64,000 nt of DNA, taken from contig NZ_CAMLDC010000024.1 in the NCBI RefSeq assembly GCF_946478805.1, positions 1-64,000 on the forward strand. Reading direction: 5' to 3'. The first letter of the stretch is position 1; each line of letters opens with the position of its first letter. The DNA comes from an uncultured Fluviicola sp. (GTDB taxonomy: Bacteria > Bacteroidota > Bacteroidia > Flavobacteriales > Crocinitomicaceae). The notes under the pieces were generated by a model. The model did not search any database. It saw only the letters and a list, made by a program, of their open reading frames with translations, and was not told where the DNA came from. The position numbers and the translations under genes are program-made. Below, piece by piece: positions 35,684 to 44,578 of this stretch.

Positions 35684-36667
35684 ATGAAAATTTTGGAAAA
35701 GCACATGAGATTCCTACTTCTTGCATTTGGTTGTATGCTTTTCGTTATGCCATCCCATGCTTCGAAAATCTCAGTCAGTAATCCGGATTATTTCATTATT
35801 GATTCCTGGGTCAGTGGTTTCATAGCCGGTCTTTCCAAAAACAAGGAGAAAAGATGGAAAGCAGCCTGGAAAAGGGCAAATCAGAGCGCTAGGAATGATG
35901 CACGAATTTGGGGCGGTCTGTTTGTTTCGGATACCAATTCCGGGTCGGGAAAACGGGCTTTGGAAGTTGGATCACGGTTTTTTTATCAAGGCCCGCAAAC
36001 GGGAATAGGTCTTTTTATGGCTCATTACTATAATACCATTTTGTGTAAGGTCAATACTGTCAGCTATGCAAATGGAAGCACCTTATTGAATATGAACGTT
36101 TCCTGGACGGGAATTTGCTTTGGGAATTACATTTTGGCAAAAAAGAATAGTGCTCCCGATCCCAACAATCGCATTTTTCAGCATGAGTATGGCCATTATC
36201 TACAAAGCAAACGGATGGGATTCGCATACTTGGTCCGGGTTGGCTTACCTGCAATTATGAGTAAAGGAGATCACGATGGACATCCGGTGGAGGTTGATTG
36301 TAATCGTGAGGGCTTTTTATATTTTAATGAAATCAATCCGAAGTTTCAAAACGATTCGGCTTATTACGACAAAAAAGGGTGGGATTTCCTTTATAATCCC
36401 TTTCCCGATACGATGGGAGTTAAGAAAATAATTGGAAAAAACACGTTCCAGTATCTCAATTTTCAGGATTCGTTGGATCGAAGAAAAGTTGAGTCCTTAA
36501 AAGTAAGGGCGAAGTGGTTTGATTATGCAGGTTGGTTAGCTTTTCCTGCTCCGGCAATTATTGGTGTTTGCAATGCTGCAAAATATAACAAGTTTCAAAA
36601 GGAAAAATTACTTCTCCATCCCGAGGGAAGAGTGATTACTATCACCGAACCGGCTGTGAAAAATTAA
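35684..36667 (+). CDS. Secreted HExxH metallopeptidase-like protein
   Basis: A 327-residue protein with an N-terminal signal (start at 35684, or at the Met seven codons later; cleavage near MPSHASKIS). Residues near 170 carry FQHEYGHYLQSKRMG, a canonical HExxH zinc motif, followed by LVRVGLPAIMS and HPVEVDCNREGFLYF, where a third ligand may lie. The HEYGHYxQS-VGLPS pattern is known from domains in Bacteroidota RHS-type and other secreted proteins. Protease activity is predicted from the motif only. Its end overlaps the convergent YdcF gene by 4 nt. Confidence 0.7.
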   Translation: MKILEKHMRFLLLAFGCMLFVMPSHASKISVSNPDYFIIDSWVSGFIAGLSKNKEKRWKAAWKRANQSARNDARIWGGLFVSDTNSGSGKRALEVGSRFFYQGPQTGIGLFMAHYYNTILCKVNTVSYANGSTLLNMNVSWTGICFGNYILAKKNSAPDPNNRIFQHEYGHYLQSKRMGFAYLVRVGLPAIMSKGDHDGHPVEVDCNREGFLYFNEINPKFQNDSAYYDKKGWDFLYNPFPDTMGVKKIIGKNTFQYLNFQDSLDRRKVESLKVRAKWFDYAGWLAFPAPAIIGVCNAAKYNKFQKEKLLLHPEGRVITITEPAVKN

Positions 36668-37431
36668 ATTTTTCCAGTGATATCGTATGCGACATACCCG
36701 AACATTTCTTTTAGTAACCCATGCCAATCATTCATGGTGCTTACATCCGGAATCAATAGTTCATCAAAAGTATAGGAGCGTTTAGGTCCGGTGTACAAAT
36801 CTGTTGAATAAGTATCGCACTGAACTCCCAATTTGTTAAAACATGCTCTGGCTCTGCGCATATGTTTTCCGGATGTCACTAAAAGAATTGATTTCGAATC
36901 CGGAAATAGACGGTCAATGATTTTTTTTGATTCGACCGCATTCTCGTAAGTATTTTTGGATTTCGTTTCAGTAATGATCACATGTTCCGGAATCCCCCAA
37001 TGAATCAATGTTTCTTTTAACTGTGAAGCTTCATGAAGTCCTTTGTCGATAATGTAGCCATGATCTCCGGTAATCAGGATACGACCGATTTTCCCTGATT
37101 TATAAAGGGAAATTGTCTGCCAGATCCGATCGATTCCTCTTCGGGCACTTAGAACATGCAGATCGTTATTGTATTCTGCCATTCCGGTTAGTACAACTGC
37201 CACATCGTAGTGTCGGATTTCAGAAGGTGGAGTTCCGAAAACTTCCCATTGCCTGCAAAATTCTTTGAATACAAAGGTGTTGCTAAAGAATAAGGCGATG
37301 AAAATAGCGCTGTATTTAGCTCTTTTTGCACGGATACTTTTCTTTGAGAAAAAAGCAAAGTACAAAGCGATCAGCAACCAGGTGAATGGGCTGATGGTGA
37401 AGAGCAATATTTTTGAAAGAATGAAAAACAT
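36664..37431 (-). CDS. YdcF/ElyC family protein (DUF218)
   Basis: A 255-residue protein with two N-terminal membrane segments (FILSKILLFTISPFTWLLIA and AKYSAIFIALFFSNTFVF), then a DUF218 domain: YDVAVVLTGMAEY, ILITGDHGYI, VIITETKSKNTYENAVESK and ILLVTSGKHMRRARACF. Members include E. coli ElyC, implicated in peptidoglycan and lipid-carrier metabolism, and YdcF; the biochemical reaction is not settled. Single gene; convergent with the metallopeptidase-like gene. Confidence 0.88.
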   Translation of the reverse strand: MFFILSKILLFTISPFTWLLIALYFAFFSKKSIRAKRAKYSAIFIALFFSNTFVFKEFCRQWEVFGTPPSEIRHYDVAVVLTGMAEYNNDLHVLSARRGIDRIWQTISLYKSGKIGRILITGDHGYIIDKGLHEASQLKETLIHWGIPEHVIITETKSKNTYENAVESKKIIDRLFPDSKSILLVTSGKHMRRARACFNKLGVQCDTYSTDLYTGPKRSYTFDELLIPDVSTMNDWHGLLKEMFGYVAYDITGKI

Positions 37432-37464
37432 TGTTTTTTCTAAAATGGGATGAACAAAAATAAA

Positions 37465-37495
37465 AAAAGCCCCGACATTTATCGTCGGGGCTTTT
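37465..37495 (-). terminator. Intrinsic terminator of the type B T9SS gene
   Basis: A 12-bp perfect stem AAAAGCCCCGAC/GTCGGGGCTTTT with a 7-nt loop. On the minus strand it is followed by a run of seven T and more T-rich sequence, 17 nt after the stop of the gene at 37512-39464. Confidence 0.88.
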
Positions 37496-37511
37496 CAAAC
37501 AAGTTGTTTTA

Positions 37512-39464
37512 TTATCGAATCAAATGAACAAACGTTTGTCCTTCAATTACTTTATCTCCTTTAACACCTGTAATCTTATAAGTTACAAAGTAAACACCAT
37601 CTTCAGCGAGTACTCCGTTCACTTTTCCATCCCATTTCGGATTCAATCCTGAACCTTGATAAATTGGATTTCCCCAACGGTTCACCACCTGGAAAGTAAC
37701 ATCCGAATAGTTTGTGACAATGAATTCAAAGAAATCATTATCTCCATCGCCATTTGGTGTAAAGATGTTCGGGATGTTGAAAATCGGTTCAGGATAACTA
37801 CATGATCCGTCATTTGTTACCGCTGTCGGATCGTAGTTGATTGCCAATGGATCGGTACATCCGCAAGTTTGTACGGCAACACTTACATAAGTGGTGTCAG
37901 AACAGTTGCTTGCATCGTACGCTATCAACATGATTTGAGCATCACCTGAATAAGTGTGATTTTGTGTACTTAGATCATTTACATTGATCACCGTGCCATC
38001 TCCAAAATCCCATGTGTAATGTGTTGAATTCTGACTGTTGTTCTCAAAGGCAACATTGAAAGGAGCACAACCTGCTAACGGATCTGCACTGATCATTGCA
38101 ATTGGTGGATTCTTGATATTAACCAAAACACTGTCTGAATCCGTACAAACATCATCTGTTACTGTAAAGTAATACCATCCCGGAGAACGGTTCGTCCAAA
38201 CTGTCGAGTTAATGAAACTTGGGTTTGTAGCTCCCGGTCCATTCCAATGATACATAGGTTGACCAATCACAGTGGTTTGTCCTGACACATAAGCTACAAC
38301 TGCCCCGTCATTGAGACATGCACTGACATCATAAGGAACGAGGGAATCGATATTCAGTAATTTATTGACGACCAGGATCACACTATCTTGCCTGTTGAAT
38401 CCACATCCATCCGTAATCGTGACATGGTAAGTAATCGAATCGTGTTCGGCACCGCCTGTAGATAATGTGTATGGATTGTTTGTACTTGTCGGTACATCTG
38501 TCCAGTTTACTGAATACGGAGGAATAGCTCCCGCGATATTGGTAACCTGAACGGAAGGATTTGTTGTCGGACAGTAAGAATAAGCATAGTCCTGCAAGTT
38601 ATAATTCAGGATGTCGTTGTACAAATGAATTGTTACGGGAAGGGAAGTACATTGATAGTTACCAGCCGTGTCATATACATCACATGTAAATGTTGAATCA
38701 CCGTATGGTACAACCCAATAGTTTGTAGTGTCACCCATTCCGTTACTCCAATCCAAGACAGCGGTTGCTCCACAAGGCGCGCCGGACGCATTGATAAAGA
38801 TGTTATCCAATCCCCAGTTGTCACAGCAAGAACCGGAAGATTGTGGTTGGAACCAACGGAACATGGTGTTGGTTGTTTGAGCTCCAGAGGGAATATTTAC
38901 ATTAAAGGTACTCCAGGTTGTGAATGGAGTAGGGCCAAATGCCACACTTGTTGAGCTTGTCAGAATCGTAGTCGTTGTTGTTCCATCGGGAACATAATAG
39001 TAGATAGTTATCCAGGTAGTCCCGCCATCAGTACTGTATTGCAATGCAATACCTTCATCTAACTCATCCGGACCTTCACAAGGAACAGAACCACCCTGAA
39101 CGGCATATACCATATCAAATGTGATAAATCCCCCACAACTGATATCAAAACCTGCAGTCGTGATATTCGGTACTCCAGTAGCTGTTGATGCCCAATAATA
39201 AGGTGTCCCAGTTGGATTTGCTCCACATGGTGCACTGAAAGTAGTTGCTCCTGCAGCACTCCATCCCGGAGGTAATGCAGAGCCATTGAAGTTAAATGAC
39301 TGGTTACTGTTGATCAGGTTGGCAACTGCCACAACATGAACCGAATCTCCCGGACAAACTGTTGTGTCTGAAGGTGTAATGGTGATCGAACAAAGGTTTG
39401 TCTGTGCCTTAGCACTAAAAGATCCGATCAATGCGATGAAAAGAGTAATTATTAAATGCTTCAT
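37512..39464 (-). CDS. Secreted PKD-domain protein with T9SS type B sorting domain
   Basis: A 650-residue extracellular protein. Signal peptide (HLIITLFIALIGSFSAKAQ), then a Cys-containing Thr/Ser-rich region with FDMVYAVQGGS and MFRWFQPQSSGSCCDNWGLD (about 40-230), several Ig-like adhesive repeats, a PKD domain (PLAGCAPFNVAFENNS ... YTWDFGDGT, about 460-540), and the C-terminal gliding-motility-associated CHU_C domain (IFTPNGDGDNDFFEF, VVNRWGNPIYQG, DGVYFVTYKI). The last domain directs export by the type IX secretion system and attachment to the surface. A 3-nt gap to the upstream gene suggests co-expression. Confidence 0.92.
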   Translation of the reverse strand: MKHLIITLFIALIGSFSAKAQTNLCSITITPSDTTVCPGDSVHVVAVANLINSNQSFNFNGSALPPGWSAAGATTFSAPCGANPTGTPYYWASTATGVPNITTAGFDISCGGFITFDMVYAVQGGSVPCEGPDELDEGIALQYSTDGGTTWITIYYYVPDGTTTTTILTSSTSVAFGPTPFTTWSTFNVNIPSGAQTTNTMFRWFQPQSSGSCCDNWGLDNIFINASGAPCGATAVLDWSNGMGDTTNYWVVPYGDSTFTCDVYDTAGNYQCTSLPVTIHLYNDILNYNLQDYAYSYCPTTNPSVQVTNIAGAIPPYSVNWTDVPTSTNNPYTLSTGGAEHDSITYHVTITDGCGFNRQDSVILVVNKLLNIDSLVPYDVSACLNDGAVVAYVSGQTTVIGQPMYHWNGPGATNPSFINSTVWTNRSPGWYYFTVTDDVCTDSDSVLVNIKNPPIAMISADPLAGCAPFNVAFENNSQNSTHYTWDFGDGTVINVNDLSTQNHTYSGDAQIMLIAYDASNCSDTTYVSVAVQTCGCTDPLAINYDPTAVTNDGSCSYPEPIFNIPNIFTPNGDGDNDFFEFIVTNYSDVTFQVVNRWGNPIYQGSGLNPKWDGKVNGVLAEDGVYFVTYKITGVKGDKVIEGQTFVHLIR

Positions 39465-39467
39465 GGC

Positions 39468-39932
39468 TTAAAAGTTTATAATTAGGTTTTCAATAGCAAT
39501 TGCAATCGGTTTCCACGAAAGTTTGTTATTCGGATTGTAAGTCAATACGGAAGTCGGACAATTTCCGGAGTCATATTTCCCTTCAACAGTTTGATTAGCC
39601 GGAATCTCAACTAATTTTCTTGCTTCCTGACTGTTTCCACAGTTTACACAACCTTCGTTGTAGTGTGCAGCCAAATTGTAGATCAACTTAACAGGTTTAT
39701 TATTCGTGTTTTCTAATTTTACAAGAACGAACGTAAGCGGTTGCTGCCCCTCGATAACGGTTGCTTTCTCCTCTTTCAGGTAAAATTTAACCCCTTTTAC
39801 TTCTTTGTAGAAAGTCCATTCAGGTGTAATTGATTCGATGGGCAATCTTTCTTGCGAAAAGACGTTGCTTACACATAAGATTAATCCAACAAAAAATAAT
39901 GTTAGTTTGACTAAAACATTTATTTTTTTCAT
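39468..39932 (-). CDS. Exported hypothetical protein (154 aa)
   Basis: Signal peptide (MKKINVLVKLTLFFVGLILC ... SNVFSQ), then a single beta-rich domain with WTFYKEVKGVKFYLKEEKA, PLTFVLVKLENTNNKPVKLIYN and a Cys pair in EGCVNCGNSQEAR plus a third Cys in SGNCPTSV. Family not recognised. It is 3 nt upstream of the T9SS cargo gene and probably forms a two-gene operon with it. Predicted periplasmic or secreted. Confidence 0.7.
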   Translation of the reverse strand: MKKINVLVKLTLFFVGLILCVSNVFSQERLPIESITPEWTFYKEVKGVKFYLKEEKATVIEGQQPLTFVLVKLENTNNKPVKLIYNLAAHYNEGCVNCGNSQEARKLVEIPANQTVEGKYDSGNCPTSVLTYNPNNKLSWKPIAIAIENLIINF

Positions 39933-40109
39933 AATATAAAATTTGATGCTTTTATTCTAAACGAAATAATTAATTCAATCGTTGCGTGAAGGTATACAAA
40001 ATTTAAAAAAAAGGCTGTCTTAATCCTGAGTTCATCATTAAAACATAATGAATTAAGGCTGTATTGTTAGAAGTTTAAAAAATGAAACGGAAATAACACA
40101 GGAAACGCG

Positions 40110-41030
40110 TCAATTCTTAAGTTGGGATAAACAGGATGCGATTGTTTGAAAATCGAAGGTGAATTGTTCGTCCGTCAGATTTTTTGGGATAACATACCTG
40201 CTTTTGAGAATTAATTCGGTTTCCGTCCCAAGAATCAGCGCGCCCAACTTTAATATGCAAATGGGTTGATTAATGAAATAGGGGATGCGAAGACTTTTCC
40301 GCAATTCCGCTTGAAAATCTTTGTTTCTAACGGGGTTTGGAGCACCTAAATTATAAATGCCGGAAGATTGCCTGTTTTCAAAAAGAAAAAAGATTGCTTT
40401 ACAGAAATCACGGATATGTATCCAACTGATAAATTGATTTCCGGTTCCCATTTTCCCACCTAATCCCAGGAGAGTTAATCGTTTCAAAACAGGATAAACT
40501 CCTCCGTTTTTGCCCAGGACGATGGTAGATCGCAAAAGGATTTGCCTGGTCGGTAAATCTTTGAAAGCGAAAAATTGTTTTTCCCATGCCCTGCAAACAT
40601 TGACAGAAAATCCTTTTCCGATTATTCCATCCTTTTCTGTATTCGGATTTTCAAGCGAATGTTCATAAATCGTCGCGCTTGCAATGTTTATCCAGCACGC
40701 AGGTTTGTTTTTGCAATCCTGAATTGCTTCGCCGATAATCCGTGTGCTGTCCAGGCGAGATGCGAATATTTCGGTTTTGTTTTTTTCAGTGTACCTGCAA
40801 TTAACTGATTTTCCGGTAAGGTTAATAATCAAATCGGCTCCTTCAAGTTCATTGGTCCATTTTCCTTTTGTTCTTCCATCCCAAATAACATGCTTCATCG
40901 GATGTGGTAAATTGGCAATCGGATTTCTGGAGATAGCTACAATCTGGTAGTTTAGATTGTTTTTTGTAACATATTCAATAATGGATTCTCCAATAAATCC
41001 ATTTGCTGCAAAGAGAATAATCTTTTTCAT
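40110..41030 (-). CDS. TIGR01777 family NAD(P)-fold epimerase-like protein
   Basis: A 306-residue extended SDR-type protein. Rossmann start IILFAANGFIGESIIEYV (a degenerate GxxGxxG: AANGFIG), DLIINLTGKSVNCRYTEKNK, ASATIYEH and the C-terminal DUF1731-like end (LKSRYVIPKNLTDEQFTFDF). These are hallmarks of TIGR01777/YfcH proteins, whose substrates are unknown. It sits 12 nt downstream of the DCC-family gene and in the same direction as the GbsR/MarR regulator. Confidence 0.88.
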   Translation of the reverse strand: MKKIILFAANGFIGESIIEYVTKNNLNYQIVAISRNPIANLPHPMKHVIWDGRTKGKWTNELEGADLIINLTGKSVNCRYTEKNKTEIFASRLDSTRIIGEAIQDCKNKPACWINIASATIYEHSLENPNTEKDGIIGKGFSVNVCRAWEKQFFAFKDLPTRQILLRSTIVLGKNGGVYPVLKRLTLLGLGGKMGTGNQFISWIHIRDFCKAIFFLFENRQSSGIYNLGAPNPVRNKDFQAELRKSLRIPYFINQPICILKLGALILGTETELILKSRYVIPKNLTDEQFTFDFQTIASCLSQLKN

Positions 41031-41042
41031 AGGTTCGAAGTT

Positions 41043-41867
41043 TTAAAGCTTGAATACAAGGGGATAAATCAGTATTCTGAATACAATCCAGCTAATTGTG
41101 AGTTTCCAGGTCCATTCTTTTAACTGAATGCGTCGTTTGTGTTCGAGGAACATGAATAGGATGGTAATTCCGTAACAAACGATAGCCAAAAATTCAGTTT
41201 CAATTCCGAAGAGATCCAGGATTTGAAGTCCCACTCCAAAAAAGAGAAGGAGAAGAGCTCCCAAAAAAGAAGTAAAGACCAAATGTCCAAGGTAATCGTA
41301 ACTGTTTTTTTGTTTGAAAATTACAAATGCTCCCCATTGAAATCCGATTTGTGCCGCCAATAGAATCAGGTCGTTTGGTGTATTAACATGCATGTGATGT
41401 GTGAGGAAACGTTCAAAGTACCAGGTAACAATCAGGTAGGTCACAAAACTGAGACTTACCATAAAAATGCCTCTCCAAAGAATAGATTTTGGGGGTTCAC
41501 AGGCGCATTCTACGCTTCTTTTTTTGACCGGTGCAAAGATTCTCCTGTTGTAACTAAAAAACAAGTACAGTAATTTCAAAAGCAGGTTGATGGGTTTGAA
41601 ATTTCCAAGTATACGAACCAGTTTGAACCGATATCCCAGAACGAGCACCAATCCATCAATTCCATAATGGACTTGGTTGGTTTGATGATCAATACACGCA
41701 ATTTTTGTTTGGGCAATGTCTGCATTGACTTTAGTCGGATACAAAACCACATACTTGTTGTAAGAAATCCGTCCGTCCGTATCCAGGATTCCATATTTAA
41801 CGAATAAACGGGTGTACCATCTGCAGAGCGGGCAATCTTCGTCGTAAAGAAGTGAAATATTTTCCAT
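41043..41867 (-). CDS. DCC-family thiol-disulfide oxidoreductase-like membrane protein
   Basis: A 274-residue protein. The N-terminal thioredoxin-like DCC domain (DUF393) has LLYDEDCPLCRWYTRLFVKYG with the CxxC motif, and DIAQTKIACIDHQ. The second half has four or five membrane segments (SLSFVTYLIVTWYFERFL, LLAAQIGFQWGAFVIF, FTSFLGALLLLFFGVGLQIL, IVCYGITILFMFLEH). Reaction unknown. It is preceded by a copy of the putative GbsR operator (41897-41914) and followed by the TIGR01777 gene. Confidence 0.85.
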   Translation of the reverse strand: MENISLLYDEDCPLCRWYTRLFVKYGILDTDGRISYNKYVVLYPTKVNADIAQTKIACIDHQTNQVHYGIDGLVLVLGYRFKLVRILGNFKPINLLLKLLYLFFSYNRRIFAPVKKRSVECACEPPKSILWRGIFMVSLSFVTYLIVTWYFERFLTHHMHVNTPNDLILLAAQIGFQWGAFVIFKQKNSYDYLGHLVFTSFLGALLLLFFGVGLQILDLFGIETEFLAIVCYGITILFMFLEHKRRIQLKEWTWKLTISWIVFRILIYPLVFKL

Positions 41868-41896
41868 GATATTTTTATTTATGATTAATTCAAAAG

Positions 41897-41914
41897 TTTC
41901 AATATGTTTTGAAA
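41897..41914. promoter_or_regulatory. Putative GbsR/MarR operator, copy 2
   Basis: TTTCAA-TATGTT-TTGAAA, the same TTTCAA-N6-TTGAAA architecture as at 42464-42481. It overlaps a near-consensus minus-strand -7 (AACTTTTG) in front of the DCC gene. Confidence 0.6.
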
Positions 41915-41945
41915 ATTTGATTCAAAAAAAAGGAATTACTCCCTT

Positions 41946-42443
41946 CTATTTGAATAAATTCAGAATTTTTCCAAAGAACACATGTTCGTCTGCTTTCATT
42001 AAAGTGCTTGAAAGAGAATCCAATCGGGTGACCAATCGTTCGATGTTCTCGATCGTTGCAACGAAAGAAATGGATTCATAGGATTGTTCCACTTTTTTGA
42101 GTTCTGCCAAATGTTGTTGCAATGGCTCCAATTCTCTTCGTTTGCGTTCTTTCACAATGCGTTTTGCAACTTCCCACATGTCTTTTTCTGCCCGGAAGTA
42201 TTCTTTGCGATCACCTGCAATGCTCTCTTTGTAGATCAGGTTCCAGTTGGCCAATTCCCGGATGTTCATGTTCGCGTTGCCCCTGGAGATGGAAAGCTTT
42301 TCCATGATTTCTTCTGTGCAAAGCGGACTGTCGCTCACAATCAGCAAAGCATGTACTTGAGCCATTGAACGGTTAATTCCCCATTGGGTGCCGAAGTTCC
42401 CCCACGTTTGTATGAATTGTTGTTTTGCTTGTTCGAGTTCCAT
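41946..42443 (-). CDS. GbsR/MarR-family transcriptional regulator
   Basis: A 165-residue winged-helix regulator of the GbsR branch of MarR proteins. It has FIQTWGNFGTQWGINRSMAQVHALLIVSD, the HTH segment LCTEEIMEKLSISRGNANMNIRELANWNLIYKE-type sequence and a charged C-terminal helix (VKERKRRELEPLQQHLAEL). Such proteins usually act as dimeric repressors on palindromes. Two matching palindromes exist, at its own promoter and at that of the next gene, implying autoregulation and control of the DCC-TIGR01777 pair. Start at 42443 is 4 nt from the -7 element. Confidence 0.9.
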   Translation of the reverse strand: MELEQAKQQFIQTWGNFGTQWGINRSMAQVHALLIVSDSPLCTEEIMEKLSISRGNANMNIRELANWNLIYKESIAGDRKEYFRAEKDMWEVAKRIVKERKRRELEPLQQHLAELKKVEQSYESISFVATIENIERLVTRLDSLSSTLMKADEHVFFGKILNLFK

Positions 42444-42447
42444 GAAT

Positions 42448-42455
42448 CAAATATA
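42448..42455 (-). promoter_or_regulatory. -7 element (TATATTTG) of the GbsR gene, leaderless
   Basis: On the minus strand TATATTTG ends 4 nt before the ATG. The operator at 42464-42481 covers the region between -7 and -33. Confidence 0.6.
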
Positions 42456-42463
42456 ATCAATAG

Positions 42464-42481
42464 TTTCAATAATAATTGAAA
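42464..42481. promoter_or_regulatory. Putative GbsR/MarR operator, copy 1
   Basis: A perfect palindrome TTTCAAT-AATA-ATTGAAA lies just upstream of the -7 box of the regulator gene, a position expected for an autorepressor. Confidence 0.65.
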
Positions 42482-42543
42482 ATTGAATATTTTTTCCATG
42501 TCACAACATTTTTGTGCTGATTTACCAGAGGCTATTCTTGTTA

Positions 42544-43524
42544 TTAGTTTTTCAAAATGCTCAAATGCTGTTGTTTATCGTTTTGGGTTACTTGTAACTG
42601 ATAGCTTCCGACGGCGAGCTCATCAAGTGAAATAGCAGTTGAATCCAGGTGATCTAATGTGAAAAGTAATCTTCCGTCCGGAGAATACAGATCCAAACGG
42701 GCTTTCCCGGTAAGTGTGATTTGAACCCGATCTGTTGTCGGGTTGGGAAATACACTGATATTCAGTTTATCTAAATCCGTTATTCCAAGTGTTCCGTTGA
42801 TTATACCGATTGCTTCCAGATCAAAGCCGCCTGATTCAAATGGAGTAGGATAAGGATCATTCACAATCGTCCCGAATTGGTCCCTTGTGACATGATTTCC
42901 TGAAATAGCTCCGATGGCATCAATGATGCGAACAAATTTCACTGCGGATGTGTTTAGGTCAGGATTGATTGGAAGTTCACTCAGATCAAATGGGGTTCCA
43001 TAACCAAGTCGGTATTTCCCAGCTAGATTATTAATCATTCTACAGTCTGTGTAGGAAGCGTTGGAGGATTGCACATCCAGTGGAATTTCTGTAGTAGAAG
43101 CGAAACGAAAGAAATGAGTCCCATCCGAGCTGACTTCCACATGAGCCACTTCAATGTAATTATCCATGAATCCATTTTCAAAAACAGCAAAATCGTATCC
43201 GGGACCATCCATGATAAACTGGTCGAAGCTTAAAGTGGCAATTCCGCTATCTCCCAATGAGAGAACATCGGTAACGGATCCTGTAGCCGGACCAAGTGCC
43301 AGGTTGACATTCCCAAAGCTTGCTCTGTTGGAGCCACTTGCAATGATGGTTGTATCTGCTATATCCAGAAAACCTCTTGTCACTGTTCCCCCGGTTGCCC
43401 AAGCTACAAAACAGGAGCTGTCTTTTTTTATTGCACTTGAATTGGGGTTTCCGGGAGCAGGATCAAAACTTTGAGCTTGTAAAACCCCTGAAATAAGCAC
43501 GAAGATGAAAAGTAATTTATTCAT
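42544..43524 (-). CDS. T9SS type A-sorted surface protein of cobalamin locus
   Basis: A 326-residue secreted protein: signal peptide (MNKLLFIFVLISGVLQAQ), a beta-rich middle with GPGYDFAVFENGFMDNYIEV, HVEVSSDGTHFFRFAS and KFVRIIDAIG (a pattern common in cell-surface proteins of B12 loci), and a C-terminal type A sorting domain (ISVFPNPTTDRVQITLTG ... YSPDGRLLF ... GSYQLQVTQ). It is the last gene of the riboswitch-controlled operon and overlaps the propeller gene by 8 nt. A surface role in cobalamin capture is inferred from position. Confidence 0.8.
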   Translation of the reverse strand: MNKLLFIFVLISGVLQAQSFDPAPGNPNSSAIKKDSSCFVAWATGGTVTRGFLDIADTTIIASGSNRASFGNVNLALGPATGSVTDVLSLGDSGIATLSFDQFIMDGPGYDFAVFENGFMDNYIEVAHVEVSSDGTHFFRFASTTEIPLDVQSSNASYTDCRMINNLAGKYRLGYGTPFDLSELPINPDLNTSAVKFVRIIDAIGAISGNHVTRDQFGTIVNDPYPTPFESGGFDLEAIGIINGTLGITDLDKLNISVFPNPTTDRVQITLTGKARLDLYSPDGRLLFTLDHLDSTAISLDELAVGSYQLQVTQNDKQQHLSILKN

Positions 43525-44578
43525 AGATTAAAATGTTCGTTGGGTTTAGTCCCACGTTATAACTCGTTTCAAAAATTCCATTTGGAGAAAATACATGGAC
43601 CTGGCCGGTAACTGTATAATTTTTGGCGTCCAGGCAATAGATCCGATTGGTGATATCAGAATAGTAAACACCATACAATGTCTGGATCATTGAAGTAGGG
43701 ATGTATTCTGGATAGATGATAGATTCGGTGTTCGGATCAAAGAGCGCAATTTTGTTGTTTCCTGAGCTGAAATCATGGTATGAGATCAAGAAGTTTGTAT
43801 TGAATTTGGAAATGCTGCTTGCGTCAAACGAAAAGGATTGTGTCACCGTATTTGTGTTTGCGTTGATGCGATGCATGCGCGAAGGAATTCCTGCATAATC
43901 TCCCCTGGAAATCACATAAACTTCTCCATTTGGATCTGTTTGGATCCCGCCTGGATTTTTCCCAACGGTTATTCGGGTGATCTCCTGATAACTTCCCAAA
44001 TCAATAACAGAGACGGTACTGTCCACATTCGGGAAATTCAACCCTCCTGAATTGGCAACAAATAACTTCCCGTTACTTACCGCAAGTCCTTCCGGGTTGG
44101 CGCCTACCTGGATCCGATTGGTGATACTTAACGAAGCGGTGTCCAATACATCCACATATCCATCGTAACAGGTGATGTATGCTTTTGAACCGTTGAATGC
44201 TATGTAACGCGGTTGTTTGGGAGTTCCGTTCGCAATCATGGAAATCTGACTGATACTGTTTCCTGTTCCGGCATCCAAAATTTCAATCGTACTGGAAACG
44301 TTCACAATGATGTAGATCTTTCCACCGTACCTTTTCATATCATTCCCGGTATCTCCCAACGAACGATTTGTTTTTTGCTCGAAGAAATTCGCCGTATAGG
44401 AATTGTCAGAAAAATTGAACCAGCCCAAAGTGGCATTGTTTTGCTGGAAAAGCCCTTCATTCAGCACGAGCATGCCATGTTGAAGGGTTTGAGGAGCTTC
44501 GGGTTCTGTTACTTTTTTCTTTTTACAGGAAAGTGCAAGAACTGCAATCAACAGTATCGGAAGGATTTTATAGTGCAT
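43517..44578 (-). CDS. Surface lipoprotein beta-propeller, BtuG-like (DUF5074/YncE type)
   Basis: A 353-residue lipoprotein (KILPILLIAVLALSCKKKK, lipobox LALSC) consisting of a YVTN/YncE-like beta-propeller. Repeated blades read GGKIYIIVNVSSTIEILDAG, GSKAYITCYDGYVDVLDTAS, NGKLFVANSG and NGEVYVISRGDYAG. In Bacteroides, the BtuG lipoprotein is a propeller that binds cobalamin tightly and covers BtuB. The position directly after the TonB receptor, downstream of a cobalamin riboswitch, strongly suggests the same job. Overlaps both neighbours by 8-11 nt. Confidence 0.85.
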   Translation of the reverse strand: MHYKILPILLIAVLALSCKKKKVTEPEAPQTLQHGMLVLNEGLFQQNNATLGWFNFSDNSYTANFFEQKTNRSLGDTGNDMKRYGGKIYIIVNVSSTIEILDAGTGNSISQISMIANGTPKQPRYIAFNGSKAYITCYDGYVDVLDTASLSITNRIQVGANPEGLAVSNGKLFVANSGGLNFPNVDSTVSVIDLGSYQEITRITVGKNPGGIQTDPNGEVYVISRGDYAGIPSRMHRINANTNTVTQSFSFDASSISKFNTNFLISYHDFSSGNNKIALFDPNTESIIYPEYIPTSMIQTLYGVYYSDITNRIYCLDAKNYTVTGQVHVFSPNGIFETSYNVGLNPTNILIYE

